This document shows, in pieces, positions 24,650 through 33,846 of a stretch of 64,000 bases of DNA. Origin of the DNA: Thioclava sediminum (lineage in GTDB: Bacteria > Pseudomonadota > Alphaproteobacteria > Rhodobacterales > Rhodobacteraceae); contig NZ_MPZV01000001.1 of NCBI RefSeq assembly GCF_002020355.1, positions 248,001-312,000 of the forward strand, in the 5' to 3' direction. Both the position numbers and the translations under genes were made by a program. Within the stretch, counting starts at the first letter, position 1. Each line of letters opens with the position of its first letter. A model generated the notes under the pieces. The model was not told the DNA's origin. It was given only the letters and a program-made list of their open reading frames with translations, and ran no database searches.

Positions 24650-25653
24650 CCGCGCTTTCGCCAAGGATGGACCGCACGCCCCGCCTCTGTACGCCCAGCG
24701 CCGGGCCCGACCGCTGCGCCGATCTGAGCGTGGTGATCCCACTGCATGACAAGGCGCCCTTCATCGCGCGGACGCTCGCCTCGATCGAGGCGCAGCGGCC
24801 TGCGCCTGCCGAGGTGGTGGTGATCGACGACGGTTCCAACGACGAGGGCGCCGCACTCGTGGAGCGGATCGCCGCGCGTTCGCCGCTTATCATTCGGCTG
24901 ATCCGGCAGGACAATCGCGGCGTGAGTGCCGCGCGCAATGCCGGGATGCGGGCGGCGCGGCGCGACTGGATCGCCTTTCTCGATGCCGATGACACCTATC
25001 TGCCGGGCGCGCTGGCCACCTTCGAGAGCGCAAGGCGGACGGTCCCGGGGGCGGAGGTGATCTTCGGCGAGGTGTGCCAAGCGGGGCAGGATAGTCTGTC
25101 CGCGCTGGAGCTGGCCGAGGCCCCGGTGCTTTTCCTGAGCGATTACTTCGCGCATCTGGTTCGGGGCGGGCCAGAGGTTACCGCCTCCTCGGTGATGATC
25201 CGCCGGGGCGCGCTTATCCGCGCGGGCGGATTTCCCGAAGGCGTCACGGTCGGCGAGGACAGCGACACGTGGTTTCGGCTGGGCTGCGAGACGCGGTTTG
25301 CCTATCTCCCCGCCCCCGTCGCACGCTACCACATCGAAGACGGCGCGAGCGGCTGGCGCGCGCATCAAGGCGAGGTGCCGCATTGGCACCAGACCTTCGC
25401 GGACTGGATCGCGCGCGGACGTATCGCTTTGCCACGACGGCGGAGCGCGGCGCGGTTTCACGCCTATTCCTGCCTGCATGCGGTGATCTGGCAGGCCAAT
25501 GCGGGCCATCGGGACTTGGCACTCGCGCGGCTGGCGCAGGTGGATTGGCAGGTCGCGCCGAAAGCGCTTTGGGTGAAGGCGCTGGTGATCGCGCTTGCGC
25601 CCTCGCTGCTGAGAGCGTGGCTGCGACTGAAACCCCGGAGGGCCGTGCGATGA
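24646..25653 (+). CDS. Glycosyltransferase family 2 protein
   Basis: The 335-residue GT-A enzyme has the family 2 signature LSVVIPLHDKAPFIARTLAS near residue 27, VVVIDDGSNDEG near 57 and the metal-binding DXD in FLDADDTYLPGA near 111. GEDSDTWFRLG near 202 is the likely catalytic base region. It starts in an ATGA overlap. The short hydrophobic C-terminal helix (ALVIALAPSLLRAWLRL) may associate with the membrane. Sugar specificity is unknown. Confidence 0.87.
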   Translation: MTALSPRMDRTPRLCTPSAGPDRCADLSVVIPLHDKAPFIARTLASIEAQRPAPAEVVVIDDGSNDEGAALVERIAARSPLIIRLIRQDNRGVSAARNAGMRAARRDWIAFLDADDTYLPGALATFESARRTVPGAEVIFGEVCQAGQDSLSALELAEAPVLFLSDYFAHLVRGGPEVTASSVMIRRGALIRAGGFPEGVTVGEDSDTWFRLGCETRFAYLPAPVARYHIEDGASGWRAHQGEVPHWHQTFADWIARGRIALPRRRSAARFHAYSCLHAVIWQANAGHRDLALARLAQVDWQVAPKALWVKALVIALAPSLLRAWLRLKPRRAVR

Positions 25654-27665
25654 ACGGGGGTAAGCAGGAGCTGTCCCGCGCGATCCGTGCGCAAGTCGAC
25701 GCCCTTGCCGGGGAATTGCAGGTGCTGGCGAAGGCGCCGGGCCCTGCGGCACTGCAGCAGGCGCGCACGGGCTGTGCCTTGCTCGCGCATCACCTCGCGC
25801 AGGGAGAGGCCGCGCAGGGTTTCGCGGCTCTGGCGGGGTGGCTGAAGCTGACCTATGGCGCCGCACGGCTGTCCGAGACAGGGGCGGCCTGCGACGCGAC
25901 GCTCGCCGCTCTCTGGCACGACAGGCTCAGCCCGGAGCTGTCCGGGGCAGCCCGCACCACGCTCATCCAAGGCGTGGCGCGGTTGACCGAGACACTGGCT
26001 CGACCGCCCGGTCGTGCGCTGCGGGTGCTGTTCATCGGGGATTGCCTGATCTGGGACATCGCGACCCAGCTTCAGATCGCGGCGGCGGCGGAGGGCCTCG
26101 CGATCACGCCGCATCTCTGCGCCCAGCGCGACGCGGCGGAATTGCGCCGCGCGCTGGATAAGGCTGGCCCGGTCGATCTGGTATTCTACGCGCCCTTCGG
26201 TTTCGGCTTCGCGCAGAGCTATGCCCGCGCGCTCGCGCCCGGTGCCGCCTGGCGCCCTATGGCGCGCGACCTGCCCGGCTTGCGCGCCGCATTGGATGAG
26301 GTTGAGGCGACGCTATCCCACCTCCTCGCTGGGACCGATGCCCCGATTTACCTGCACGACGTCTCGGGCACGCGTCAGGCTTCGGGTTGGCGCGGTGCGG
26401 TGACGGATCACATCGGCGCGCGGAGGCGGGCCCGCGTGGCGGCGTGGCTGAACGCAAGGCTCGACGCGCTGGCGCAGCGGGCGGCGCGCCCGTTTCTGCG
26501 CATCCCGGAGGCTGCAGAGGCGCATCGTCTGGGAGCGGCGGCGGGGCGCGTTCTCTTCGAGGCGGGCGATCTGCACCCCACGGCGTTGGCCGCATCGCTT
26601 GCATCCGGCCCCTATCTGCGCGCCTGCCGTGCGGCGCATCTGCTTGCGCGGCGTAAGCTCGTGGTGAGCGATCTCGATAACACGCTCTGGGCGGGCGAAA
26701 TCGGCGAAGGTCCGATCACGCATCACCACGACCGTCAGGCCCTGCTGCTGCGATTGAAGGCGCGCGGGGTGCTGCTTGCGGTGGCCTCGAAGAACGATCC
26801 GGCAAATGTCAATTGGCGGGGTGCTGCGCTGCGGGCCTCCGATTTCGTCGCGTGCGAGATCGACTGGGCGCCGAAGGCGGGCAATATCGCGAAGATCGCG
26901 GCGCGGCTGAACCTCGCGCCCGAGAGCTTCGTCTTTCTCGACGATCGCGCCGATGAGCGTGCGCTGGCCGAAGCCGGGTGTCCGGGGCTGCTGGCGCTTG
27001 ACCCGAACGCGCCGGAGACGTGGCAACTGTTGGACGACTGGGCCGTTCAGCGCGCCGCGTTTGCGGGTTCCGACCGCACCACGCTCTATCAGGCGCGGGC
27101 GGCGCGGCAGGCCTATGTCGCCACGCCTTCCGAAGACCCCGGTGCCGCCTATCGCCAGCTTGGACTACGGGTCGCGATCCGCACCGCCAAACGGCGCGAT
27201 CTGCCCCGGGTGGGTGAGTTGATCGCGCGCACCAATCAGTTCAACACGACGCAGGTTCCGATCTCGGCCAAGGAGCTATCCCATCCTTCCCGCCGCGTTC
27301 TGATCGCCGAAGCGCGTGACAGGTTCGGGTCGATGGGGATCGTGAGCGCGCTCGTGATCGCGGATGGAGCCGAGGCGAGTGAAATCACCCAGTTCGTTCT
27401 CAGTTGCCGGGCCTTCGGCTACGGGATCGAGACGGCGCTGTTGCAGACCGCGCTGGCGGCACGCCCGGGACGCCGTCCCTTGCACGGACGGATCAACGAG
27501 AGCCCCCTCAACGCGCCGTGCCGGGAGGTCTATGCCGCGAACGGCTTCAAGCTGCGGGACGGGATCTGGGAGGCACAGGAGCCACGGCCCGATCTGATCC
27601 CCGATTGGCTGAGCCTCGACATCGCACCCGACCTGCGCGCGATCCCCGCACAGGTCTCGGAATGA
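25650..27665 (+). CDS. FkbH-like HAD-IIIC phosphatase / glyceryl-transfer protein
   Basis: The 671-residue protein has three parts. An N-terminal helical and SGNH-like region has LFIGDC at 127-132. A HAD-IIIC domain has DLDNTLW at 341-347, SKND at 380-383 and FLDDR at 429-433. A GNAT-like C-terminal domain covers about 520-640. FkbH relatives dephosphorylate 1,3-bisphosphoglycerate and load the glyceryl group onto an acyl carrier protein in polyketide pathways; similar proteins occur in polysaccharide clusters. No carrier protein is encoded in this operon. It starts in an ATGA overlap, and the acyltransferase gene follows in another. Glyceryl decoration of the polymer is inferred, not shown. 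Confidence 0.82.
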   Translation: MNGGKQELSRAIRAQVDALAGELQVLAKAPGPAALQQARTGCALLAHHLAQGEAAQGFAALAGWLKLTYGAARLSETGAACDATLAALWHDRLSPELSGAARTTLIQGVARLTETLARPPGRALRVLFIGDCLIWDIATQLQIAAAAEGLAITPHLCAQRDAAELRRALDKAGPVDLVFYAPFGFGFAQSYARALAPGAAWRPMARDLPGLRAALDEVEATLSHLLAGTDAPIYLHDVSGTRQASGWRGAVTDHIGARRRARVAAWLNARLDALAQRAARPFLRIPEAAEAHRLGAAAGRVLFEAGDLHPTALAASLASGPYLRACRAAHLLARRKLVVSDLDNTLWAGEIGEGPITHHHDRQALLLRLKARGVLLAVASKNDPANVNWRGAALRASDFVACEIDWAPKAGNIAKIAARLNLAPESFVFLDDRADERALAEAGCPGLLALDPNAPETWQLLDDWAVQRAAFAGSDRTTLYQARAARQAYVATPSEDPGAAYRQLGLRVAIRTAKRRDLPRVGELIARTNQFNTTQVPISAKELSHPSRRVLIAEARDRFGSMGIVSALVIADGAEASEITQFVLSCRAFGYGIETALLQTALAARPGRRPLHGRINESPLNAPCREVYAANGFKLRDGIWEAQEPRPDLIPDWLSLDIAPDLRAIPAQVSE

Positions 27666-29635
27666 GCGCGGGTCTGCCCCATCGGCGCGACATTCAGGTG
27701 CTGCGCGCGCTCGCCGTGGCGATGGTGGTGCTCTATCACGCGGAACTGCCCCTCGCGGGCGGCTATCTCGGGGTCGACATCTTCTTCGTGATCTCGGGCT
27801 ACCTGATCACCGGGATGATCGCGCGCGCAATGGCCGAGGGGCGGTTTTCCTTGCGCGCGTTCTACCTGTCGCGCGCCAAGCGCCTGCTGCCTGCGGCCTT
27901 TGCCGTCTATCTCGCAACCGCCATGGCCGCGCTGTGGCTGCTGTCGCAGGCCGAGATGGCGCGGTTCCTCGACACGCTCGGGGCGGCGCTGAGCTTCACC
28001 TCGAATATCGCGCTCTGGCGAAGCGTGAATTACTTCACCGCTGGTGCGCAGTTGAACCCGCTTCTCCATAGCTGGTCGCTGTCGCTGGAGGAGCAGTTCT
28101 ACCTCGTCACGCCCCTCGCCATGCTGATTACGCCGCGCAGGCATTGGCCGACGCTGCTGATCGGCGCACTGACGGTCAGCCTCGCCGGCTGCCTCGTTTT
28201 GGCCCCGCGCAGCCCGGTTGCGAGCTTTTTCCTGCTGCCGACGCGGGCGTGGGAGTTGATGGCCGGGGCGGTGGTGATGCTGTTCGAGCCGCAGATCGCA
28301 AAGCGTGCCGGGCGCGGGCTGCGCCTGCTCAGCCCCTTGGCGCTTATTGTTTTGCTGGTGGTCTGCACTGTCGCGCCGGGTGCGGGCTGGGGCTCGGTAC
28401 ATCCGGGGCTGGACGCGGTGATCGTGGTCGGAGCCACGGCGCTTGTGATCGCGGCGCGGCCCGCCTGGATGAATGGCGATCATCGGGTGATGCGACCGCT
28501 CCTCTGGCTCGGCGGGATTTCCTATGCGCTCTACCTCGTGCATTGGCCGCTTTTCGCGCTGACGCGCAACGCGTGGCTGGATGCGCCTTTGCCGCTCTGG
28601 CTGCGACTGAGCCTGATCTCTGTTTCGCTGGGGCTCGGCCATCTGCTGCATGTCGGGGTCGAGCGCCCGCTGCACCGCGCGCCGCTGCCCTCATGGCCGC
28701 GCGCGGCGGGGCTGGCGCTTGGCGGGACGGTGGCGCTGTGGCTGATAGCCCTCGCCCTGCCCGGCCTGCGCACGCCTCCGCGCGACTACCGCGCCCTCGG
28801 GGCCGCCAACACCGGGATCGCGCCGGGCTGCGACTTCGCCGGGGCGTTCGACCCGGAGGCGCTGTGCACGACAGGCCCGCGCCCGACCACGTTCCTCTGG
28901 GGCGACAGCTACGCGATGCATCTGGCCGCGAGTTTGCCGCCCGAGATCGACCCCGTCGCGCAGGCCACGAAATCCGCCTGCGCGCCGGTGCTCGGCCTGT
29001 CCCAGATACAGGCGGAGGTCGGTCAGGATGCCATCTGGGCCGCAGGCTGCATCCGGTCGAACGCTGCGATCGTCGCCTATCTGCAAGCCCATGCCGAGAT
29101 CACCCGCGTTGTCATCTCAAGCCCCGTCGCACAGATCCTCGGCTCTGAACCGCAGGGCCTCGCGATGGAGCACGGCCGGATCGTCCCCGTCGCGATGAGT
29201 TTCGCCCGGGGCCGTGCTGCCTTGCACGCGGCTGTGCAGGCCATCGCGCGCCCCGACCGTCAGATCGTCGTGGTCAGCCCGCCCCCGTCCGTCGGCACCA
29301 ATTTCTTCGCCTGTCGCGAGCGGGCGGAGAGCGGGCTTCTCAGCTTTGGCCCCCGCGCGCGTTGCGAGATGCGGCAGACGGAGGTGCGGGCCTATCGCGC
29401 GCAGGCTTTCGCGGCGCTCGATGGGCTGGGGGCGATCGCGGGGGTGCGGGTGCTCGACCTGATCGGCGTCCTTTGCCCGGATGATACCTGCCCGCTGGAG
29501 GAAGCCGGCACACCGCTTTACCGCGATGCGGGTCATCTGAGCATCCAGGGCGCACGCGCTTTGGGCGCACGCGACGCGCTGGGGTTTCGGGCGCTGTTCG
29601 GCCTGGACGAAAAACTCACGCGGCTGGAGAAATGA
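27662..29635 (+). CDS. OafA/YrhL-type acyltransferase with periplasmic SGNH domain
   Basis: The 657-residue protein has an acyltransferase-3 membrane domain (residues 1 to about 370, ten or so helices, RALAVAMVVLYHAEL near 14 with the catalytic His, GVDIFFVISGYLITG near 38). It continues into a C-terminal SGNH hydrolase domain with the nucleophile in GDSYAMH (Ser416) and DAGH (Asp622, His625). Such fusions O-acylate periplasmic polysaccharides. As the last gene of the operon it could transfer acetyl or another acyl group to the polymer. A strong terminator follows at once. Confidence 0.9.
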   Translation: MSAGLPHRRDIQVLRALAVAMVVLYHAELPLAGGYLGVDIFFVISGYLITGMIARAMAEGRFSLRAFYLSRAKRLLPAAFAVYLATAMAALWLLSQAEMARFLDTLGAALSFTSNIALWRSVNYFTAGAQLNPLLHSWSLSLEEQFYLVTPLAMLITPRRHWPTLLIGALTVSLAGCLVLAPRSPVASFFLLPTRAWELMAGAVVMLFEPQIAKRAGRGLRLLSPLALIVLLVVCTVAPGAGWGSVHPGLDAVIVVGATALVIAARPAWMNGDHRVMRPLLWLGGISYALYLVHWPLFALTRNAWLDAPLPLWLRLSLISVSLGLGHLLHVGVERPLHRAPLPSWPRAAGLALGGTVALWLIALALPGLRTPPRDYRALGAANTGIAPGCDFAGAFDPEALCTTGPRPTTFLWGDSYAMHLAASLPPEIDPVAQATKSACAPVLGLSQIQAEVGQDAIWAAGCIRSNAAIVAYLQAHAEITRVVISSPVAQILGSEPQGLAMEHGRIVPVAMSFARGRAALHAAVQAIARPDRQIVVVSPPPSVGTNFFACRERAESGLLSFGPRARCEMRQTEVRAYRAQAFAALDGLGAIAGVRVLDLIGVLCPDDTCPLEEAGTPLYRDAGHLSIQGARALGARDALGFRALFGLDEKLTRLEK

Positions 29636-29637
29636 AA

Positions 29638-29661
29638 AACCCGGCCATGCGGGGCCGGGTT
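29638..29661. terminator. Bidirectional terminator between the polysaccharide operon and lipA
   Basis: The hairpin AACCCGGCC / GGCCGGGTT with a short loop begins 2 bp after the acyltransferase stop and ends 23 bp before the convergent lipA stop. A runs precede it on the plus strand (T runs on the minus strand), fitting use in both directions. Confidence 0.8.
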
Positions 29662-29684
29662 CATTCAGATCGCTTGGGGCGCGC

Positions 29685-30635
29685 TCAGCTCAGGCCGAGC
29701 TTCTTCAGCCGGTTCTCGCGCAGCCGGGCGAAGTCGTCGCCCGCGTGATAGCTTGAGCGGGTCAGCGGCGTCGCCGAAACCATCAGGAAGCCCTTGCCGT
29801 AAGCCGATTTCTCGTAATCGCGGAACTCGTCCGGCGTCACGAAACGCATCACCGCATGGTGCTTCGGCGTCGGCTGCAGATATTGCCCGATGGTCAGGAA
29901 ATCGACATCGGCCGAGCGCATGTCATCCATCACCTGACGGACCTGCGGAGCCTCTTCACCCAGACCCACCATGATGCCCGATTTGGTGAACATCGACGGG
30001 TCCAGCTCTTTCACACGCTGCAGCAGGCGCAGCGAGTGGAAGTAGCGCGCGCCGGGGCGCACGCCGGGATAGAGGCCCGGCACGGTTTCGAGATTGTGGT
30101 TGAAGACATCGGGGCGCGCCTCGACGACCTTCTCCAGCGCGGCGGGCTCGCATTTCAGGAAGTCCGGCGTCAGAATCTCGATCGTGGTATCGGGCGAGCG
30201 GTGACGGATCGCGCGGATCGTCTGGGCGAAATGCTCCGCCCCGCCATCGTCCAGATCGTCGCGGTCGACCGAGGTGATCACCACGTGGTTCAGACCCAGC
30301 GTCTCGACCGCATGGGCGACGCGGCCCGGTTCGAACACGTCGAGCGCATCGGGGCGACCGGTGGCCACGTTGCAGAAGGAACAGCCACGGGTACAGATCT
30401 CGCCCATGATCATCATGGTGGCGTGACCCTGGCTCCAGCATTCGCCGACATTCGGGCAGCCTGCCTCTTCGCAGACGGTGACCAGCTTGTTGGTCTTCAG
30501 AATGTCGCGCGTCTTCTTGTAGCCTTCCGAGACCGGCGCTTTCACGCGAATCCAATCGGGTTTCTTGGGCTGGGCATTGTCGGCGCGATGCGCCTTTTCG
30601 GGGTGGCGTTCACCGGGCATCTTGAGATCGCGCAT
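29685..30635 (-). CDS. lipA: Lipoyl synthase
   Basis: The 316-residue radical SAM enzyme inserts two sulfurs into octanoyl-protein to make lipoyl groups. The auxiliary cluster cysteines are Cys55, Cys60 and Cys66 ([12 protein letters not shown]) and the radical SAM triad is Cys81, Cys85 and Cys88 (CTRGCSFC). The conserved C-terminal [10 protein letters not shown] is present. The start at 30635 follows AAAGGATGGATC; an in-frame extension to 30722 would have no ribosome binding site. It is convergent with the polysaccharide operon. Confidence 0.97.
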   Translation of the reverse strand: MRDLKMPGERHPEKAHRADNAQPKKPDWIRVKAPVSEGYKKTRDILKTNKLVTVCEEAGCPNVGECWSQGHATMMIMGEICTRGCSFCNVATGRPDALDVFEPGRVAHAVETLGLNHVVITSVDRDDLDDGGAEHFAQTIRAIRHRSPDTTIEILTPDFLKCEPAALEKVVEARPDVFNHNLETVPGLYPGVRPGARYFHSLRLLQRVKELDPSMFTKSGIMVGLGEEAPQVRQVMDDMRSADVDFLTIGQYLQPTPKHHAVMRFVTPDEFRDYEKSAYGKGFLMVSATPLTRSSYHAGDDFARLRENRLKKLGLS

Positions 30636-30932
30636 GATCCATCCTTTCGGAGTGCGGTTGATCGTCACATAAGCCGATTGCGTGTCGGATGCAAATGCGC
30701 AGGCCCGAAGGCCGCAATGCACATGGTGCGCGGCTGACCTGCGCGGAAGCGGCGGTCAGGATCACCACAAGGATAACGAATTCAAAGAGGCCGAACACCT
30801 CCTCGCATCCGAAAGGGTCTCGCGCAGCGAATGCCGCAACTGCAAAGTCAGCGATTGTGACCGAAAGGGACATCCGCTAGTCAGGACACTCTCCAAAACG
30901 CAACCTCCCCAACCGATAAAGGAGACCTCCCC
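30636..30932. other. Divergent intergenic region, no gene assigned
   Basis: This 297-bp gap lies between lipA and the peroxiredoxin gene. It must contain both promoters. A minus-strand open frame (30873-30610) with one hydrophobic stretch runs into lipA without a ribosome binding site and is not supported. I see no other clear structure. Confidence 0.5.
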
Positions 30933-31481
30933 ATGCTTTCCGGTTCGAAACTGCCTGAAGTGACCTTCCACACCCGCGTGCGCGATGACAGCATCGAGGG
31001 GCCGAACCCCTTCCGTTGGGAGGACAAGACCACCTCGGATTACTTCGCGGGCAAGCGCGTGGTGCTGTTTGCACTGCCCGGCGCCTTCACCCCCACCTGC
31101 TCGACCTACCAGCTGCCCGGCTTCGAGAAGGGCTTCGACGATTTCGCCGAGCAGGGAATCGACGAGATCTACTGCCTGTCGGTCAACGACGCCTTCGTGA
31201 TGAACCAGTGGGCCAAGGCGCAGGGCCTCGAGAACGTCAAGGTGATCCCCGATGGTTCGGGCGAGTTCACCCGCCGCGTCGGCATGCTGGTGCGCAAGGA
31301 CAATCTGGGCTTCGGCCTGCGCTCGTGGCGCTATGCGGCTGTCGTCAATGACGGCGTGATCGAGGCTTGGTTCGAGGAGCCGGGCCTTGAAGACAACCAT
31401 GGCGCGGATCCCTATGGCGTGTCCTCGCCCGAGACCGTCATGAACTGGCTGGTCGACGCCAAGGCCGAAGCGGCGGCGTGA
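30933..31481 (+). CDS. Peroxiredoxin, Prx5/AhpE-like redoxin family
   Basis: The 182-residue thiol peroxidase has its peroxidatic Cys56 in PGAFTPTCSTYQLPGF and a second cysteine, Cys81, in IYCLSVNDAFVM, the arrangement of the glutaredoxin- or glutathione-dependent Prx5 group. It would reduce hydrogen peroxide and alkyl peroxides in the cytoplasm. The ATG follows AAAGGAGACCTCCCC. The convergent OxyR gene 54 bp downstream makes induction by peroxide likely. A Cys-containing glutaredoxin domain is not fused. Confidence 0.9.
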   Translation: MLSGSKLPEVTFHTRVRDDSIEGPNPFRWEDKTTSDYFAGKRVVLFALPGAFTPTCSTYQLPGFEKGFDDFAEQGIDEIYCLSVNDAFVMNQWAKAQGLENVKVIPDGSGEFTRRVGMLVRKDNLGFGLRSWRYAAVVNDGVIEAWFEEPGLEDNHGADPYGVSSPETVMNWLVDAKAEAAA

Positions 31482-31487
31482 TCCTAT

Positions 31488-31509
31488 GCCGGCCCGTAAT
31501 CGGGCCGGC
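31488..31509. terminator. GC-rich hairpin between convergent prx and oxyR genes
   Basis: The perfect nine-base-pair stem GCCGGCCCG / CGGGCCGGC with a TAAT loop begins 6 bp after the peroxiredoxin stop. It lacks a T run on either strand, so it may act as a weak or Rho-assisted terminator or as a 3' stabilising hairpin. Confidence 0.6.
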
Positions 31510-31535
31510 TACCAACGGATCGGGGCGCACGGCGA

Positions 31536-32429
31536 TCAGAAGCGCCTGCGTGCCTGCGCGACCAGCCCCTTGCCCGCTTTTTGCAGGACATGCGCGAGCG
31601 GGTCGAACCACGCCTCGGCATCGGAAACTTCGCGGGCACGGACCAGCCTTACGGTCCGTGCCGGCTCCTCGTCGAACCGGCTGAGCGCGAGCGTCGGAAA
31701 GGCGCGGGTTTCCTGCAAGCTCGCGATCTCGGGCACCAGCGTCAGCCCCATCGCCTGCCCGGCCAGCGCGCAAAGCGTGGTCAGCGAGGACGCCCCCAGA
31801 TCGATGCGCTGCGCCGCCCGCGTCAACCCGCACAGCGCCAGCGCCTGATCGGCGAGGCAATGACCTTCGTCGAGCAGCAAGAGCTGATCCGGGTCGATCG
31901 CCTGAGGGCTGAGGCCGCGCACCATGGTCAACTGATCCGGCGTCCCGGCCAGCAGGAAGCGATCCTCGAACAGCGGTGTCTCGAACAGTTCCGGCGCGGG
32001 CGTCGCGATGATCGCGGCATCGAGGCGCCCCTCAGCGATCTCGGCCAGCAGCGACTCGGTCGTGGCCTCGCGCAGCCGAAGCCCCCCTTGCGCACGCAGC
32101 CCCGCCAGAGACGCGGGCAGCAGATAGGGCGCGATGGTCGGGATCACGCCAAGATTGACCTGCCCCAGCCCGCGCCGCGCCTCGGACTGCAGATCGCGCA
32201 ACTCGCCCGCGACCCGCTCGGCGGTCTCCAGCACGCGCCGCCCGGCCCGCGTCAGCCGGACATCGCGCGGGCGCCGCTCGACCAGCGGCTGGCCCACCTG
32301 CTCCTCCAGCTCACGGATTTGCACCGAGAGCGCGGGCTGGCTGACATGGACGATCTCGGCGGCGCGCGAGAAAGAGCGCGCCTGACCGAGCGCCCGCAGA
32401 TAGGTGAGTTGGCGAAGCGTGATGTTCAT
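31536..32429 (-). CDS. oxyR: Hydrogen-peroxide-inducible regulator OxyR
   Basis: The 297-residue LysR-type regulator has an N-terminal helix-turn-helix (SFSRAAEIVHVSQPALSVQI) and the OxyR redox switch in LLLLDEGHCLADQALALCGL, with Cys191 and Cys200 nine residues apart as in E. coli Cys199/Cys208. It activates peroxide defence genes when the disulfide forms. It is convergent with the peroxiredoxin gene. A catalase is not in the window. The AT-rich leader just upstream of the start is a likely place for its own operator. Confidence 0.93.
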   Translation of the reverse strand: MNITLRQLTYLRALGQARSFSRAAEIVHVSQPALSVQIRELEEQVGQPLVERRPRDVRLTRAGRRVLETAERVAGELRDLQSEARRGLGQVNLGVIPTIAPYLLPASLAGLRAQGGLRLREATTESLLAEIAEGRLDAAIIATPAPELFETPLFEDRFLLAGTPDQLTMVRGLSPQAIDPDQLLLLDEGHCLADQALALCGLTRAAQRIDLGASSLTTLCALAGQAMGLTLVPEIASLQETRAFPTLALSRFDEEPARTVRLVRAREVSDAEAWFDPLAHVLQKAGKGLVAQARRRF

Positions 32430-32721
32430 AAGCTTCGATTATCGTTAGGCGAAAAAATATACAACTTTGCATTATATCATTTTCACATGGGTCGCTCATG
32501 CCACGAAGAGAACTCTTGAGAGTGCGCGCCATGCCCGGCAGGACGCGGACCAGCGAAAAAAGGAAAGAGCGCGAGGAAATCTCAAACCCTTTCTTGCGCT
32601 TTATCAGCGTCTTGCGAAGCAAAGCTAAGGTACCACCTTAACTTTAACGGACTGTTAGGCATTAAGGGTTTGGCCGCGTGAGAGCGTCCGGATAGCTCTT
32701 GCAGCACGCCCGGACCGCCGT

Positions 32722-33846
32722 TCACCCAATCATCGGACTGGCCCCGCCATAGGTGTCGTCGTAATGCCGCTTGAGGCGTTGTAGCGCGATGCGCAGGACG
32801 ATCTTGCCCGAGCGCGCCGACCAGCCGAGCCGCTTCTCCGCCGTCTCCAGCCCTTCGAGGAAGCAGCAGCAGCGCAGCGCCATGTCGCCCAGTCCCGGCC
32901 CCAGATCGCGCAGCGCCAGCGCCACCCGCTCGCGCGCAGTGTCGGAGCCGCCGCCCATCGCCAGCTCGGGGCGATACTGCCCGCGCCCGCCACCACCGGT
33001 CAGAAACCGTTCCCAGTTCTGGCCCACACGGGGGCCCATCTGCGCCAGTTCGAAATCCTCGCGCAGGCGCTCCCCTGCGGCGACGAGATCGGCGCCGAGG
33101 AACGGCCGGCCCTGTTTGTCACGTCGCCGCGCCAGCACCGCGAGCGGGCTTTCGGCCAGATTGGCGCGCACCCGGCGCTGATGCCCGTCCGCGTCGGCAC
33201 GCGTCTCGTGGACGAACTCGCCATGTTGCGCGGCGAAGGGATTGGCGGCGGTCTCGCCGCGTGCCGCGGCCTCTTCCTCCAGCACGCGTTTCAGCGCCGC
33301 GCGCCCCGCCTGCGTGATCTCGTAGCTGGTGACGCGCCCCGCATGGGCGACCTCGATCCAGTCCTTGAGCGCGAAAGCCTGCGCCACCGCGCGCTCCAGC
33401 ACGGCCGTGCGCACCGTGCCGCGAAGCACCACGGCCTTGTCCATCTCGCGCCCCACGATCAGGAGCGCGCCCGGCTCGGCCAGACGGCGCAGAATGCGGC
33501 GCGTCTCGCAGCGCAGCTGGTCTTCATCGGCGGGCGTCTCGGAGGGGCGGAAAGCAGCGGTCATGGGCGTGTCCTTTTGGAGCACGGTCGTCATCGGAGC
33601 CTCGGGATAATTGGCGGCGCCCGGCCCGGCCGCGCGGCCGAGACGTTCGAGCGCCTCATCGACCAGCGGATCGTCCCGCCGCGCCTCGATCCGGCGCACG
33701 CGGCGAAGGATGGTCGAGGCCGCGCACCCTTCCGCCCGCGCCAAGGCCCGTATCGGAACGCCTTCTTCGACATGGCGCAGATAGAGTCGGGCATGTTCGG
33801 GCAGCCAGGCGGGAAGCTCCGCCGGGGCCGGTGCGATCGAAGTCAT
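32722..33846 (-). CDS. DUF6456 domain protein, helix-turn-helix type
   Basis: The 374-residue protein has an N-terminal helix-turn-helix-like segment (GVPIRALARAEGCAASTILR near 32) and a C-terminal DUF6456 region rich in helices (SPLAVLARRRDKQGRPFLGA near 232, then AGERLREDFE and GLGDMALRCCCFLEGLE). The family is typical of Rhodobacterales and its function is unknown; a regulator of envelope or cell-cycle genes is a guess. It stands alone, minus strand. The upstream 215 bp contain a CCCGTT/AACGGG hairpin at 33918-33937. Confidence 0.75.
   Translation of the reverse strand: MTSIAPAPAELPAWLPEHARLYLRHVEEGVPIRALARAEGCAASTILRRVRRIEARRDDPLVDEALERLGRAAGPGAANYPEAPMTTVLQKDTPMTAAFRPSETPADEDQLRCETRRILRRLAEPGALLIVGREMDKAVVLRGTVRTAVLERAVAQAFALKDWIEVAHAGRVTSYEITQAGRAALKRVLEEEAAARGETAANPFAAQHGEFVHETRADADGHQRRVRANLAESPLAVLARRRDKQGRPFLGADLVAAGERLREDFELAQMGPRVGQNWERFLTGGGGRGQYRPELAMGGGSDTARERVALALRDLGPGLGDMALRCCCFLEGLETAEKRLGWSARSGKIVLRIALQRLKRHYDDTYGGASPMIG

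Noticed and set aside
30610-30873. 87-codon minus-strand frame upstream of lipA with one hydrophobic stretch
   Set aside because: It overlaps the lipA start in another frame, has no ribosome site and no recognised family.
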